Part shown: in pieces, positions 32,901 through 44,900 of the stretch
Layout: each line of letters opens with the position of its first letter
Position numbering within the stretch: position 1 is the stretch's first letter
Origin: Mesostigma viride
Lineage: Eukaryota > Streptophyta > Mesostigmatophyceae > Mesostigmatales > Mesostigmataceae
DNA length: 64,000 nt
Direction of reading: 5' to 3'
Assembly: GCA_009746045.1 (NCBI GenBank)
Contig: RPFO01000080.1
Location: forward strand, 3,174,251 to 3,238,250
Program-made: the position numbers and the translations under genes
Notes under the pieces: model-generated
The model's input: only the letters and a program-made list of their open reading frames with translations
The model's database searches: none
What the model was told of the DNA's origin: nothing

Positions 32901-35900
32901 ACTCTAAGTACATGTGCACATGCACAACAGATCACATGGCATCAAGTGGCCGCACCCCCGTCTTTGGCACTCATACCAGTACCATAAAAAAAGGGGCACG
33001 TGTGACAGTAGGCACTAGTACCGGCGCAACACCAGTGCCCTTCTACTCTAGTCCTATTTAACACAAGCACCTCACATGGTGCAGGTGACGTACAGTAGAG
33101 CTACGCTACAGGCGGCAGATCGGCCCCCCTTTGAGCCCGCCGCAACGTAACTATAAAATGAGCTCAGAAAAGCTCAGAAAAGAAACTCGGGTAGCTATTT
33201 AAGATACCATCGAGCCAGCCACCAATAGGCATGTTACTAATATTATGCTAGTTGCATCTGCTTATTACCGCAGAATTATAATATATGCTAAGGCGGTATA
33301 ATACATCAGCTCTTGCAACGTCATGCTCCCCACCGCTCTTTCATACATATAAGAAGTACAGGACAGATCCTACATATAAGAAGTACAGGATATAGTAGGA
33401 CAGTAGGCAATATAAGCAGTAGTACTTGAAAAAGAAAGCCAACACAAAAATGACTTCATACTAGTATAATAAACAATCATACAAAGCTCCTTACCCACCC
33501 CCAACAAAGATCATCAAGAGTACAGCCATTCACGCCTTGCTTTGGGTTCGCCGTATAAATCGGGTCAACCCAACGACGGGCGTGAACCTGACTCAAGGCG
33601 TGAATGGCTGCACTTAGTTGCAATAATTTGAACTAACGATACTAAAAATATGCTGATCTGAACTAGTTTGAACTCAGTCGTACTAGGATGTCGAAATCCT
33701 AGGCGACCCAGCTTAGGGCATGAACACCACTTACGCAAACCAACTGCAGGCGTGGACCCAACTTCAGCAAGCCCAACAACTTCAGGCGTGAATGACTGCA
33801 CTCGGCTTAAATCCAATACATCGCACCATGACACAGTTCATCACACGGCCATGGAAAGCGGCTCACCCCGCCCACAGAGATGACGCCGTGATACGATGCG
33901 GACCACTGCCCGGTCGGGTCGATGGATACGTCGATGTGCGTGCTGCGGTATCGGAACCCGATCGCGCCGATGTACTGCGGGTGACGAGCGCACGCACCAG
34001 GGGCACTCAATCAGTTAAACATCAATAAGTTATAAATGTCACCAGGGATGACATCAGGAGATGAAATGAATGCAGCGCGGTGATGAAAGACCGGGCCGTC
34101 ACGTGCGGTCCATGAAGGACTGGTTGATGAAGGACAACAGGAAGCCGCTCACTGTCATGTACCGTGAGTGACAGTCACACATCACGGATGACAAGGGGGG
34201 CGTGACAGATGCACAGTGCATCAATCAGAAGTTCAAATCTACACAAGAACGAGATGACTTAGTCAAATCTGTCCCAATTCCGACCGAGTTAAATTCCTCG
34301 GAAATCCAGGAACTCACCAACTTTTGGTCCTCACGCGCCGCTGGCTGGATACCCCCCTCAACTGACATCGCCCCATCCAGCAGGACGTTGATGTGAAGTT
34401 TCGGGTCCGAGATGGCGCAGTAAACGGAGCCGGGCACGCCGGAGAAGTCAAGGCGGGCGCCGCAGCTACTGACGGAGCGTATCGATTCGACGAGGCTCAA
34501 CCCCACCATCATCTCGCTGAGCAGCCTCATGAAGGGGGTGCCCGTGATGCCAAACAGCCGCGTCTCCTGCGCACAAGGGGTGGCGGCGCGGCAAGCAGCA
34601 ATCGGTGGGATGTGTTCAGGGTGCCAAACCAAAGGTAACGTGGTCAGGATGCCAAAGAGTCGCGTCTCCTGCGCACAAGGAGGTGGGGACGCGGCAAGCA
34701 GCAACCGCTGTAAACATAGTCGGTGTGCTAAAGTGTTGGGCCTCCTGCCCGCGTTGCGGCAGTAACGTGGCATGCAGCAACAATTGTAGAGTGCAGACAA
34801 TTGTTAACACGGTCTGCATGCCAAAGTGTTGCGTTCCCTGCGCACAAGGAGGTGACGGCGTGGCAAGTAGCAGTGATTGTTTACGCGATTAGGGTGCCTA
34901 TGAAGCAGGTCTTCTGCATACCCAAGGACGATTGCTCGGCGAGCAGCTAGCATCGCCATGGCGTGACGAGCAGGAAGAATCATGAACGTGGACAGGACGT
35001 TAAACAGCGGGGTGAATAGGGCCAGATCGCCTGCGAAACTGGAGACCTTTGCTCAGCAGGCAGCGAGGATTCATAATGTAGTAGTACTAAAACTAGTAAC
35101 TAACATTTAAGTAATATATAACACATGTTATCATCATTTTATTGATATTTTTGACAACCGAAAAGGTGGTTAGCATGACTACCGTAGTGGTCAAAATCAC
35201 TTTGCGACAAACTACTTTGCGACCCCAAAACAAGGTGAAATTTATAGTTTGCGACCCAAAATGAAGGCAAAGTTTTAGGTTTGCGAGCCGATCGACTTGT
35301 TTATGGTCAGTGGCTTCACTGGCTTGCACCTACCTTATTAATAAATAATTACCTACCTAAGCGATTGGTCAATAGGGTGTAGTACTGATTATCATATATT
35401 CATGGGTCAATAGGGTATAGTACTGATGATCATATATTCATGAAATCATAGTAGTTGTCTCATTTAATAATATCGCGAAAATTGTGGCGCGACGCATTCG
35501 CTGGCTAGACGGGCTGTGCGGCCGGGCGTGGCGCGGTAACTTTTGGACTTTGCAACCCAAAATGAAGCCTATCAATACCAGTTTGCGAGATCGATTCGCA
35601 AAGTAGTTTGTCGCAAAGTGATTTTGACCACTACGGTAGCTGGGTATTCTCCGCAACCGATGATGACACAGCGAGCGGCCAAAGCACCGTCGGCGGGCAT
35701 GTTCATAATGACCTCTTCATCGGTAGGCATGTTCATACCATCTGTAAACCTGTTCATCGGTAGACCTGTTATGAGTCATGGGCGGGACGCGCTATTATTA
35801 GACGCAATGCCTGGATGCCAGCATCGTCTCGATGCCAACAGGACGATCTCCCGCATGCAAGATGATGCCACAGCCAGCACAAACCAACACAACGCGCACA

Positions 35901-38900
35901 ACATGCACAACAGGCCCAACCAGCCCAACCAGCCCAACCAGCCCAACCGGCCCAACCGGCCCAACCGGCCCAACAGGCCCAACAGGCACAACAGGCACAA
36001 CAGGCCCAACAGGCCCAACAGGCACAACCGGCCCAACCGGCCCAACCGGCCCAACCAGCCCAACCGGCCCAACCGGCCCAACCGGCCCAACAGGCCCAAC
36101 AGGCACAACAGGCACAACAGGCACAACAGGCCCAACAGGCCCAACAGGCACAACCGGCCCAACAGGCACAACCGGCACAACAGGCACAACAGGCCCAACA
36201 GGCCCAACAGGCCCAACAGGCCCAACAGGCACAACAGGCACAACAGGCACAACGGCACAACAGGCACAACAGGCCCAACAGGCACAACAGGCCCAACAGG
36301 CACAACAGGCACAACAGGCACAACAGGCACAATAGGCCCAACAGGCCCAACAGGCACAACCGGCACAACAGGCACAACAGGCACAACAGGCCCAACAGGC
36401 CCAACAGGCACAACAGGCACAACAGGCACAACGGCACAACAGGCCCAACAGGCCCAACAGGCCCAACAGGCCCAACAGGCCCAACAGGCCCAACAGGCCC
36501 AACAGGCCCAACAGGCACAACAGGCACAACAGGCACAACAGGCACAATAGGCACAACAGGCCCAACAGGCACAACCGGCACAACAGGCACAACAGGCACA
36601 ACAGGCACAACAGGCACAACAGGCACAACAGGCCCAACAGGCCCAACAGGCCCAACAGGCCCAACAGGCCCAACAGGCCCAACAGGCCCAACAGGCCCAA
36701 CAGGCCCAACAGGCCCAACAGGCCCAACAGGCCCAACAGGCCCAACAGGCCCAACAGGCCCAACAGGCCCAACAGGCCCAACAGGCCCAACAGGCCCAAC
36801 AGGCCCAACAGGCACAACAGGCACAACAGGCACAACAGGCCCAACAGGCCCAACAGGCACAACAGGCACAATAGGCACAACAGGCCCAACAGGCCCAACA
36901 GGCCCAACAGGCCCAACAGGCCCAACAGGCCCAACAGGCCCAACAGGCCCAACAGGCCCAACAGGCCCAACAGGCCCAACAGGCACAACAGGCACAACAG
37001 GCACAACAGGCACAACAGGCACAACAGGCACAACAGGCACAACAGGCACAACAGGCACAAATCAACTTATGGCCCTCACCAGCACGGCTATGAGCAGCGA
37101 GCCTCCCTCCAGTACACGCAGGCGAGCAAGAGTATCACACTACAAAGCAACTACTGCGTTGGTTGTCTCCTTGATACCTGTACGAGTGTCAAGCCACACA
37201 AAAGCGATGATGGCCCTCACCAGCATGGCCTTGAGCAGCGAGCCGTCCTCCACCCCCCCCTCTAACGCGGACATCAGCATCGCCACGTCCTCGTCTTCCT
37301 CTGCAAACATGGTCACGTTGTAAATGGTGTAGCCTTTGAGAGTCTTCCTGGCAGGGTCCGAAAGGGCGGGATGCAGGACCAGGTGGGGCAGGATTGGGCG
37401 GGAAGGTAGCATGATCTTTAGTGGCCAGCCACGCGGCGTCAACCATTATTACCTTACAAGCAGGTAGCAAGCAGGTAACTTACAAGCAGGGGAGCGACGG
37501 CAAAGCAGCAAAATGAGGCGCTGTGAAGCAATAAATCAATTGCCGCATAGCATGGCTACTATATGGTGTATCAGAAGCAGTCGCGTGAATTTTTTTTCCC
37601 AACGTTTTCGTCATCCAAAGTGCCAGAAACCCATTTCCGGACTATGAGTTACAATGTCCAAAGAGCCGTCCCTTAACCATGCCAGAGTTACTATGTCCAG
37701 CAACCATGTCCAAAGAGCTGTGCCTTACCCATGCATCCCTGATGATCATTAGCGCTGCTGCTGATGCAGGGGAGCGACAGACGCGCCACAGAGCACATGA
37801 TGATGTTAACACGATACTAGTAAACAATCGAATACTAATATAGCACAACTAGTAGTATATCAATGATAATAACCGGTTGCATGATATAGCACAACTAGTA
37901 GTATATCAATGATAATAACCGATGGCATGCACCTCTGCTGACTGGAGGGCCGGCTGGCGGTGACCGACACATGACAGGTGGCGACGGCCCGCTCCAGTCC
38001 CAGCACGTCGGCGACCAGGCTGACGAGGAGGCACCGCCCGTGGTGCCCCTCCAGGGCCTCAGCAGCCACTGTAGAATCGCCTTGCGCCGAAAACTGTAGC
38101 CAACCACTGCGGGGAGGGCGCTTGCAGCGTGCTTTGTCGCAACTCTCGTCGTCCACTGGCGGACGCAAGCAGTATAGCAAGCAGTCCAAGAAAAAAAAAA
38201 GTGAAGCAACCCCACCGAACAAACAGTCAAACAAGCAAGTACAAGCATACGTCCTACGTACCCACGGTGGTGGCCTATAAAAAACATTTGCTTCTGAAAT
38301 GACCTGAATTTGTCTCACCAAGCAAGACTCAAATTGCCATCATATGCCACCCCACGTACGCACAGGAAAGGCCTTACATAAACGTCTATGTACAAAAAAA
38401 TATTAGATTCTGGCACACGCCCCACGCACCCACGGTGTTGGCCAGGCCAAGTAAAGTTCTCTTGTTTACGGCACGACCTTAATCTTTGTCCCAGATACGA
38501 GGCTCTAGCAATCGCTTCACAAAAGGTAGCTGCCAACAAATCAAGCTTCGATCATGAACGATTTTTACATGCATCCCATCCATGCATGGTGATGGCCTAT
38601 CACAGACTCATGTTCCCATCAAGGCAGTCAATAGAATAAATAAATACTACTAAATAAGTTGCAGTAAATAAGTAAATAAATTAAAGGACCCACATGCCCA
38701 CGGTGATGGCATCTCAGAACCTGTTTCCTTAAAGGCGGCCTAGTGCCTATAGATAAACACACAACAGGTCCCACATACCCACGGTGATGGCGGTTGTGCA
38801 AGGCTCCGATTGCTGACTGCCGTCACTCGCCACGCACGTGACCTTGGTGGTCTCTGGCCCCCCCGCTATCGTGACCACAAAGTCTCGTGCCCCCCTCGCC

Positions 38901-41900
38901 TCCACGGCCGCCCCCTTATCGGCCGAGCAGGTCACGCTAGGGGTCGGGTTCTCTACATCCGTCGCGACTGTGCTAAAGGAGACGAACGTGGGCGAGGCGG
39001 GGTCGGTCCCGAGGATGTCGTCGGCATCCCCGACAGCCTGGTTGCCGAGGCACGAGATGATGGGGGGGACGTCGCCTGCAAGGGGGGTTGTGATGTGAAG
39101 CAGGGATGTGAAGCAGGGATGTGAAGCAGGGATGTGAAGCGGGGATGTGAAGCGGGGAGTCATGGAGTGGTGGCGAATACATGATAATAATATATACAGC
39201 GTGTGTTTACAGTGAGCAGGGGAGTCATGGGGCGGTGGCGAACGCTAAGTATGGAGTGTAAATAGTGAGCAGGGGAGCAACGGCAGCGCAGCAAAAGAGG
39301 CACCGCGGAGCAATAAATCAGTTACAAGTTGCCGCGGACCATGGATGGCTACAGATGGATTGATTAGTTAAGCACGTAGACTGCGTCGCGCGGGTACCAA
39401 TAAAGGACCCTTCAACCCCGGCCCATATACACAACGAGAAGGAGTGAGGGGCGCCCTAGCTTCTCTCACTGCCTCGATCAAGTGGGCAGGCCACAGAGGA
39501 CTCTCTCTGCGTCATGGGGCATGCCCAACTGTGGGTGCAATACAACAGGAAGGAGCAAAAGCATGGAGGATGCAGTAATTGGCTGCCCCAATGACCGTCC
39601 AGATGCCACACACAGGCCTGGAACTCTCTCAGATGGATGCTTGTCAGCAAATATCCTTTCGCAATCCCTGCGTCCCTGAACATCCATAATAACACCACCA
39701 GTGATAGTAATGAAAATCACACTGATAATCATAGTGATAAGATGGGCGAATAGGAAGCACGATGAAAACACTAATGACCGATATAGACATGCGTGGTACT
39801 TTGAAATAGACACAATCGCTTCACAATAGACAGATAAAAGCACTAAGATTTTGAATAAGGGAACGAGTTTGCTGTGCTGGGTACAACCTCACACAGGCCC
39901 CTGCACCTGCCACTGGCCTGCAGCCTCCCATGCCTCCACAGCCTCCACAAGTATCTTTCACAGGTAAAGGCCTCTACAAACGACTTTGAGCATTATGGCG
40001 CTAACCAGCGCAATTGATCGCAGTCCGGAACGACACCCGCCAGGGGGCTACGCGGCAGCCTCAAATGCCTGTGTCCACACTGTTAACTGCAAAGGATTCG
40101 GCAGTTGGGGTTTACCATACCCTACGTTTACCCTTTCCCAAAACATATAAAACCCTTTACCAAAAGCTGAAACTGCACATGCAAAGTGGCTTCACCAAAA
40201 GTGCCACAGGCAAGCAAGAACCCCATGTAGGCGTTATGCACGGACCACATGCAGAGGCCGTGCCCACACCATGGCCTTGCCCACACCATGGCATATGGGC
40301 TTTCCCACGCTCACAGGCCCCCTAAACCCTAAACCCTAAACCCCAACCAAACCCCAAACCCCTAAACCCTGATACCTAAAACCCACCCCCCACATGCATT
40401 GTGGCCACTCCACGTATTGCATGTAGGCCCTTCCCCACACCATAACCCCTCCCCCAACTCACCACATGCCCCCACAGTTGCACAGTGGCCGCTCAATGCA
40501 CGCCCCCAAGCGGCCATCAACTGCAACATCCGTCGCAGCACATAACCTGCCCCCCCACTCACTGCACGCCCCCAAGCCGCCATCAACTGCAACATCGGTC
40601 GCAGAAGGCTCCGCAGCTGGAGGCCTTCCTGCGGGGATGCAGCTGAGGGGCGAACTGGCACCGGCCAGAGGGATGTTCCCGCATTCTGTCAGGGGAAACA
40701 GGAAGGGCAGTGGGAATGGGAAGGGCAGTGGGAATGGGAAGGGCAGTGGGAATGGGAAGGGCAGTGGGAATGGGAAGGGTAGTGGGCATGGGAAGGGCAG
40801 TGGGAATGGGAAGGGCAGTGGGAACAGGAAGGGCAGTGGGAATGGGAAGGGCGGTGGGAATGGGAAGGGCAGTGGGAATAGGAAGGGCAGTGGGAATGGG
40901 AAGGGCAGTGGGAATGGGAAGGGCAGTGGGAATAGGAAGGGCAGTGGGAATGGGAAGGGCAGTGGGAATAGGAAGGGCAGTGGGAATAGGAAGGGCAGTG
41001 GGAATGGGAAGGGCAGCGGGAATGGGAAGGGCAGTGGGAATAGGAAGGGCAGTGGGAATGGGAAGGGCAGTGGGAATGGGAAGGGCAGTGGGAACAGGAA
41101 GGGCAGCGGGAATGGGAAGGGCAGTGGGAATGGGAAGGGTAGTGGGAATGGGAAGGGCAGTGGGAATGGGAAGGGCAGTGGGAATGGGAAGGGCAGTGGG
41201 AATAGGAAGGGTAGTGGGAATGGGAAGGGCAGTGGGAATGGGAAGGCAGCGGGAATGGGAAGGGCAGTGGGAATGGGAAGGGCAGTGGGAATGGGAAGGG
41301 TAGTGGGAATGGGAAGGGCAGTGGGAATGGGAAGGGCAGTGGGAATGGGAAGGGCAGTGGGAATAGGAAGGGTAGTGGGAATGGGAAGGGCAGTGGGAAT
41401 AGGAAGGGCAGTGGGAATAGGAAGGGCAGTGGGAATGGGAAGGGCGGTGGGAATAGGAAGGGCAGTGGGAATAGGAAGGGCAGTGGGAATGGGAAGGGCA
41501 GTGGGAATGGGAAGGGCAGTGGGAATGGGAAGGGCAGCGGGAATGGGAAGGGCAGTGGGAATATGAAGGGTAGTGGGCATGGGAAGGGCAGTGGGAATGG
41601 GAAGGGCAGTGGGAACAGGAAGGGCAGTGGGAATGGGAAGGGCGGTGGGAATGGGAAGGGCAGTGGGAATAGGAAGGGCAGTGGGAATGGGAAGGGCAGT
41701 GGGAATGGGAAGGGCAGTGGGAATAGGAAGGGCAGTGGGAATGGGAAGGGCAGTGGGAATAGGAAGGGCAGCGGGAATGGGAAGGGCAGTGGGAATATGA
41801 AGGGTAGTGGGCATGGGAAGGGCAGTGGGAATGGGAAGGGCAGTGGGAACAGGAAGGGCAGTGGGAATGGGAAGGGCGGTGGGAATGGGAAGGGCAGTGG

Positions 41901-44900
41901 GAATAGGAAGGGCAGTGGGAATGGGAAGGGCAGTGGGAATGGGAAGGGCAGTGGGAATAGGAAGGGCAGTGGGAATGGGAAGGGCAGTGGGAATAGGAAG
42001 GGCAGTGGGAATAGGAAGGGCAGTGGGAATGGGAAGGGCAGCGGGAATGGGAAGGGCAGTGGGAATAGGAAGGGCAGTGGGAATGGGAAGGGCAGTGGGA
42101 ACGGGAAGGGCAGTGGGAACAGGAAGGGCAGCGGGAATGGGAAGGGCAGTGGGAATGGGAAGGGTAGTGGGAATGGGAAGGGCAGTGGGAATGGGAAGGG
42201 CAGTGGGAATGGGAAGGGCAGTGGGAATAGGAAGGGTAGTGGGAATGGGAAGGGCAGTGGGAATGGGAAGGCAGCGGGAATGGGAAGGGCAGTGGGAATG
42301 GGAAGGGCAGTGGGAATGGGAAGGGTAGTGGGAATGGGAAGGGCAGTGGGAATGGGAAGGGCAGTGGGAATGGGAAGGGCAGTGGGAATAGGAAGGGTAG
42401 TGGGAATGGGAAGGGCAGTGGGAATGGGAAGGCAGCGGGAATGGGAAGGGCAGTGGGAATGGGAAGGGCAGTGGGAATGGGAAGGGCAGTGGGAATGGGA
42501 AGGGCAGTGGGAATGGGAAGGGGAGCGGGAATGGGAAGGGCAGTGGGAATGGGAAGGGCAGTGGGAATAGGAAGGGTAGTGGGAATGGGAAGGGCAGTGG
42601 GAATGGGAAGGCAGTGGGAATGGGAAGGGCAGCGGGAATGGGAAGGGCAGTGGGAATAGGAAGGCAGTGGGAATGGGAAGGGCAGCGGGAATAGGAAGGC
42701 AGTGGGAATGGGAAGGGCAGGGGGAGGAAGGGCGGGTTAAAGAAGGGTGGGGTGGATCAGGGAGTTAGCCTTGCATAACAGGTGGGGGAGGCTATTATTA
42801 TTAACAGGTGGGGTGGATCAGGGAGTTAGCCTTGCATAACAGGTGGGGGAGGCTATTATTATTAACAGGTGGGGTGGATCAGGGAGTTAGCCTTGCATAA
42901 CAGGTGGGGGAGGCTATTATTATTAACAGGTGGGGTGGATCAGGGAATGATGCCAGAAGAAAATAAAGGCAATGGGCGTCAACATAAGCAGAACGGATAG
43001 CTTCGTTTACACACTCGTGTGGCACTCGCCATCTCACAATTGAAGCACGGCGAGCAGCCTCATAGGATGCACTCTGAGTGACTCACCATACTCCAACGCA
43101 AGCCATATGAGGACGAGCCGTTTCAGAAACGCATTCACGTGACACATGGGTGTCTAAGACTCAAAGAGCAGGGCAGATAACGTCTCAGGGAAAACAACGT
43201 CATGTCCTCACGCATGCCCCCCTGTGTGTGATGCGCACGTGGCACCTTGCTGTCTAACAATCAGAAGGCAGGGCAAACGAGAATAACGTCTCAGGGAGAA
43301 CAACGTCATGTCCTCACGCATGCCCCCCCTGCACGTGACACCTTGCTGTCTAAGAATCAAAGAGCGGGCCGGGCAAATAACCTCATGAATGTCTCCATGT
43401 GTGTGACACTCACCCAGACACCAAGAGCTCGCGGGGCACCCTGCACATTTGTGAGGACCACGACCGTCGCCCAACCATCACCGACCGAGAGACATCCAAG
43501 GCAGCAGCACGACCAAAAGGGCACCAAATGCGTCAGCGAGATATGCTTGGAGAACCTTCTGGCGCGAACCGATCGAGCCAAAAATCACAACCAGCTGGGC
43601 ACGTGGGCGCAGGTTTCATGATGGCAGGCAGCAACCAACTTACGTGCAGCGGCCGACTCCCACGCAGCAACCAACTCATTTGCAACCTGCTGGTCACCCA
43701 GCACATACATGACCTGTAGCCTGTCATGCCACCGGTCATACTACCCACCATGCCACTGGACATGCGACCAGTCACACTACTGCTCATGCCACAGGTCATG
43801 CCACCGGACATGCGACCGGCCACGCTAACGAGGAAAGGCATCCTACAACAAAATGCTCAGCCTGGGGGGTCGTTCTGGTGTCAGAATATTCATGCGATCG
43901 GGCCTCACCATGCGACACACACTTATGAACACAAGGCAAGCGGCATCATGGAACACCCATGTGGTCGGGGCCCCCTCCGTCAACACCAAGGACAAATGGC
44001 TGTTCTAGAATCCACTGAATCAGGTGCGGGGCTGTTTCGCCGTCCTACACTTTCACATTCTTCCATGTGGGATCGCATGCTTACGATGCACATGGGGTGG
44101 GACGGGAAAATGAGGGTTAAACGCTGGGCGAGGATGGGACGGGAAAATGAGGGCTAAACGCTGGGCGAGGAGACCACAACATCCCACAATGGTTATCCCA
44201 TGACTTCGGCCAACGCAATCCACACAGGACAGTAGCATATTGAAGCAGATATGATGTAGCAGCATATTGCATTCGCATACTGTAGCAGGACATGCTAGCA
44301 GCATATTGTAGCAGATATGACGTATAGCATCGCAGCATGTGCTAGCAGCATATGGTAGCAGATATAACATAGCAGCATATAATGCTAGTAGCATATTGTA
44401 GCAGATATTATAACATAGCGGCACATGGTAGCAGCATACGGTTGGGCATGTTGGGGGAATGCTTATTGCAAGTGCTGGAGGAACGCTTATTGCAAGTGCT
44501 GGGGGAATGCTTATTGGTGCTTGAGGAATGCTAACAGGTGTTGATTCGGGAGGTGCATCCCAATGCAACTGTAGCAAATATATTCATACTAGCCCTGTTC
44601 TAGTGCAAGCGTTGGCGGAACTTATCGTACCGATGTTGATTCGGGAGGTGCATCCCAATGCAACTGTAGCAAATATATTCATACTAGCCCTGTTCTAGTA
44701 CAAGCGTTGGCGGAACGTAGCCTACCGATGTTGATTCGGGAGGTGCATCCCAGCGTGCCTGCGATGTCCGTGACGGCAGTGGCGCTGATCGTGTTGGAGA
44801 CGCCGCCCGCGACAAGAACACCCGGCATCGGCTTGGTGACCGAAATGTTCAGGGACACCAACGTGGCGGCTTCCACGTTGAGAACCAGGCCGTCGATCAG

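Noticed and set aside
35769-37065. Open frames of more than 400 codons on the minus strand and a collagen-like frame on the plus strand
   Set aside because: The 9-bp repeat keeps frames open by default; the plus frame is broken by 8-bp units and TAG codons, and the array lies in an intron.
40459-42659. Very long open frames on both strands (up to 451 codons)
   Set aside because: They follow from an 18-bp repeat without stop codons; all frames are open and low in complexity.
36000-42700. CRISPR-like arrays
   Set aside because: Repeat units are contiguous, without unique spacers of even length; they are minisatellites.
43414-43558. Candidate exon of the minus-strand host gene with AG acceptor and GTGAGT donor
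   Set aside because: The phase needed to follow exon 1 meets a stop codon, while exon 1 joins the 38779-39075 exon directly in frame. It is probably a chance pair of splice-like signals or an unrelated relic.
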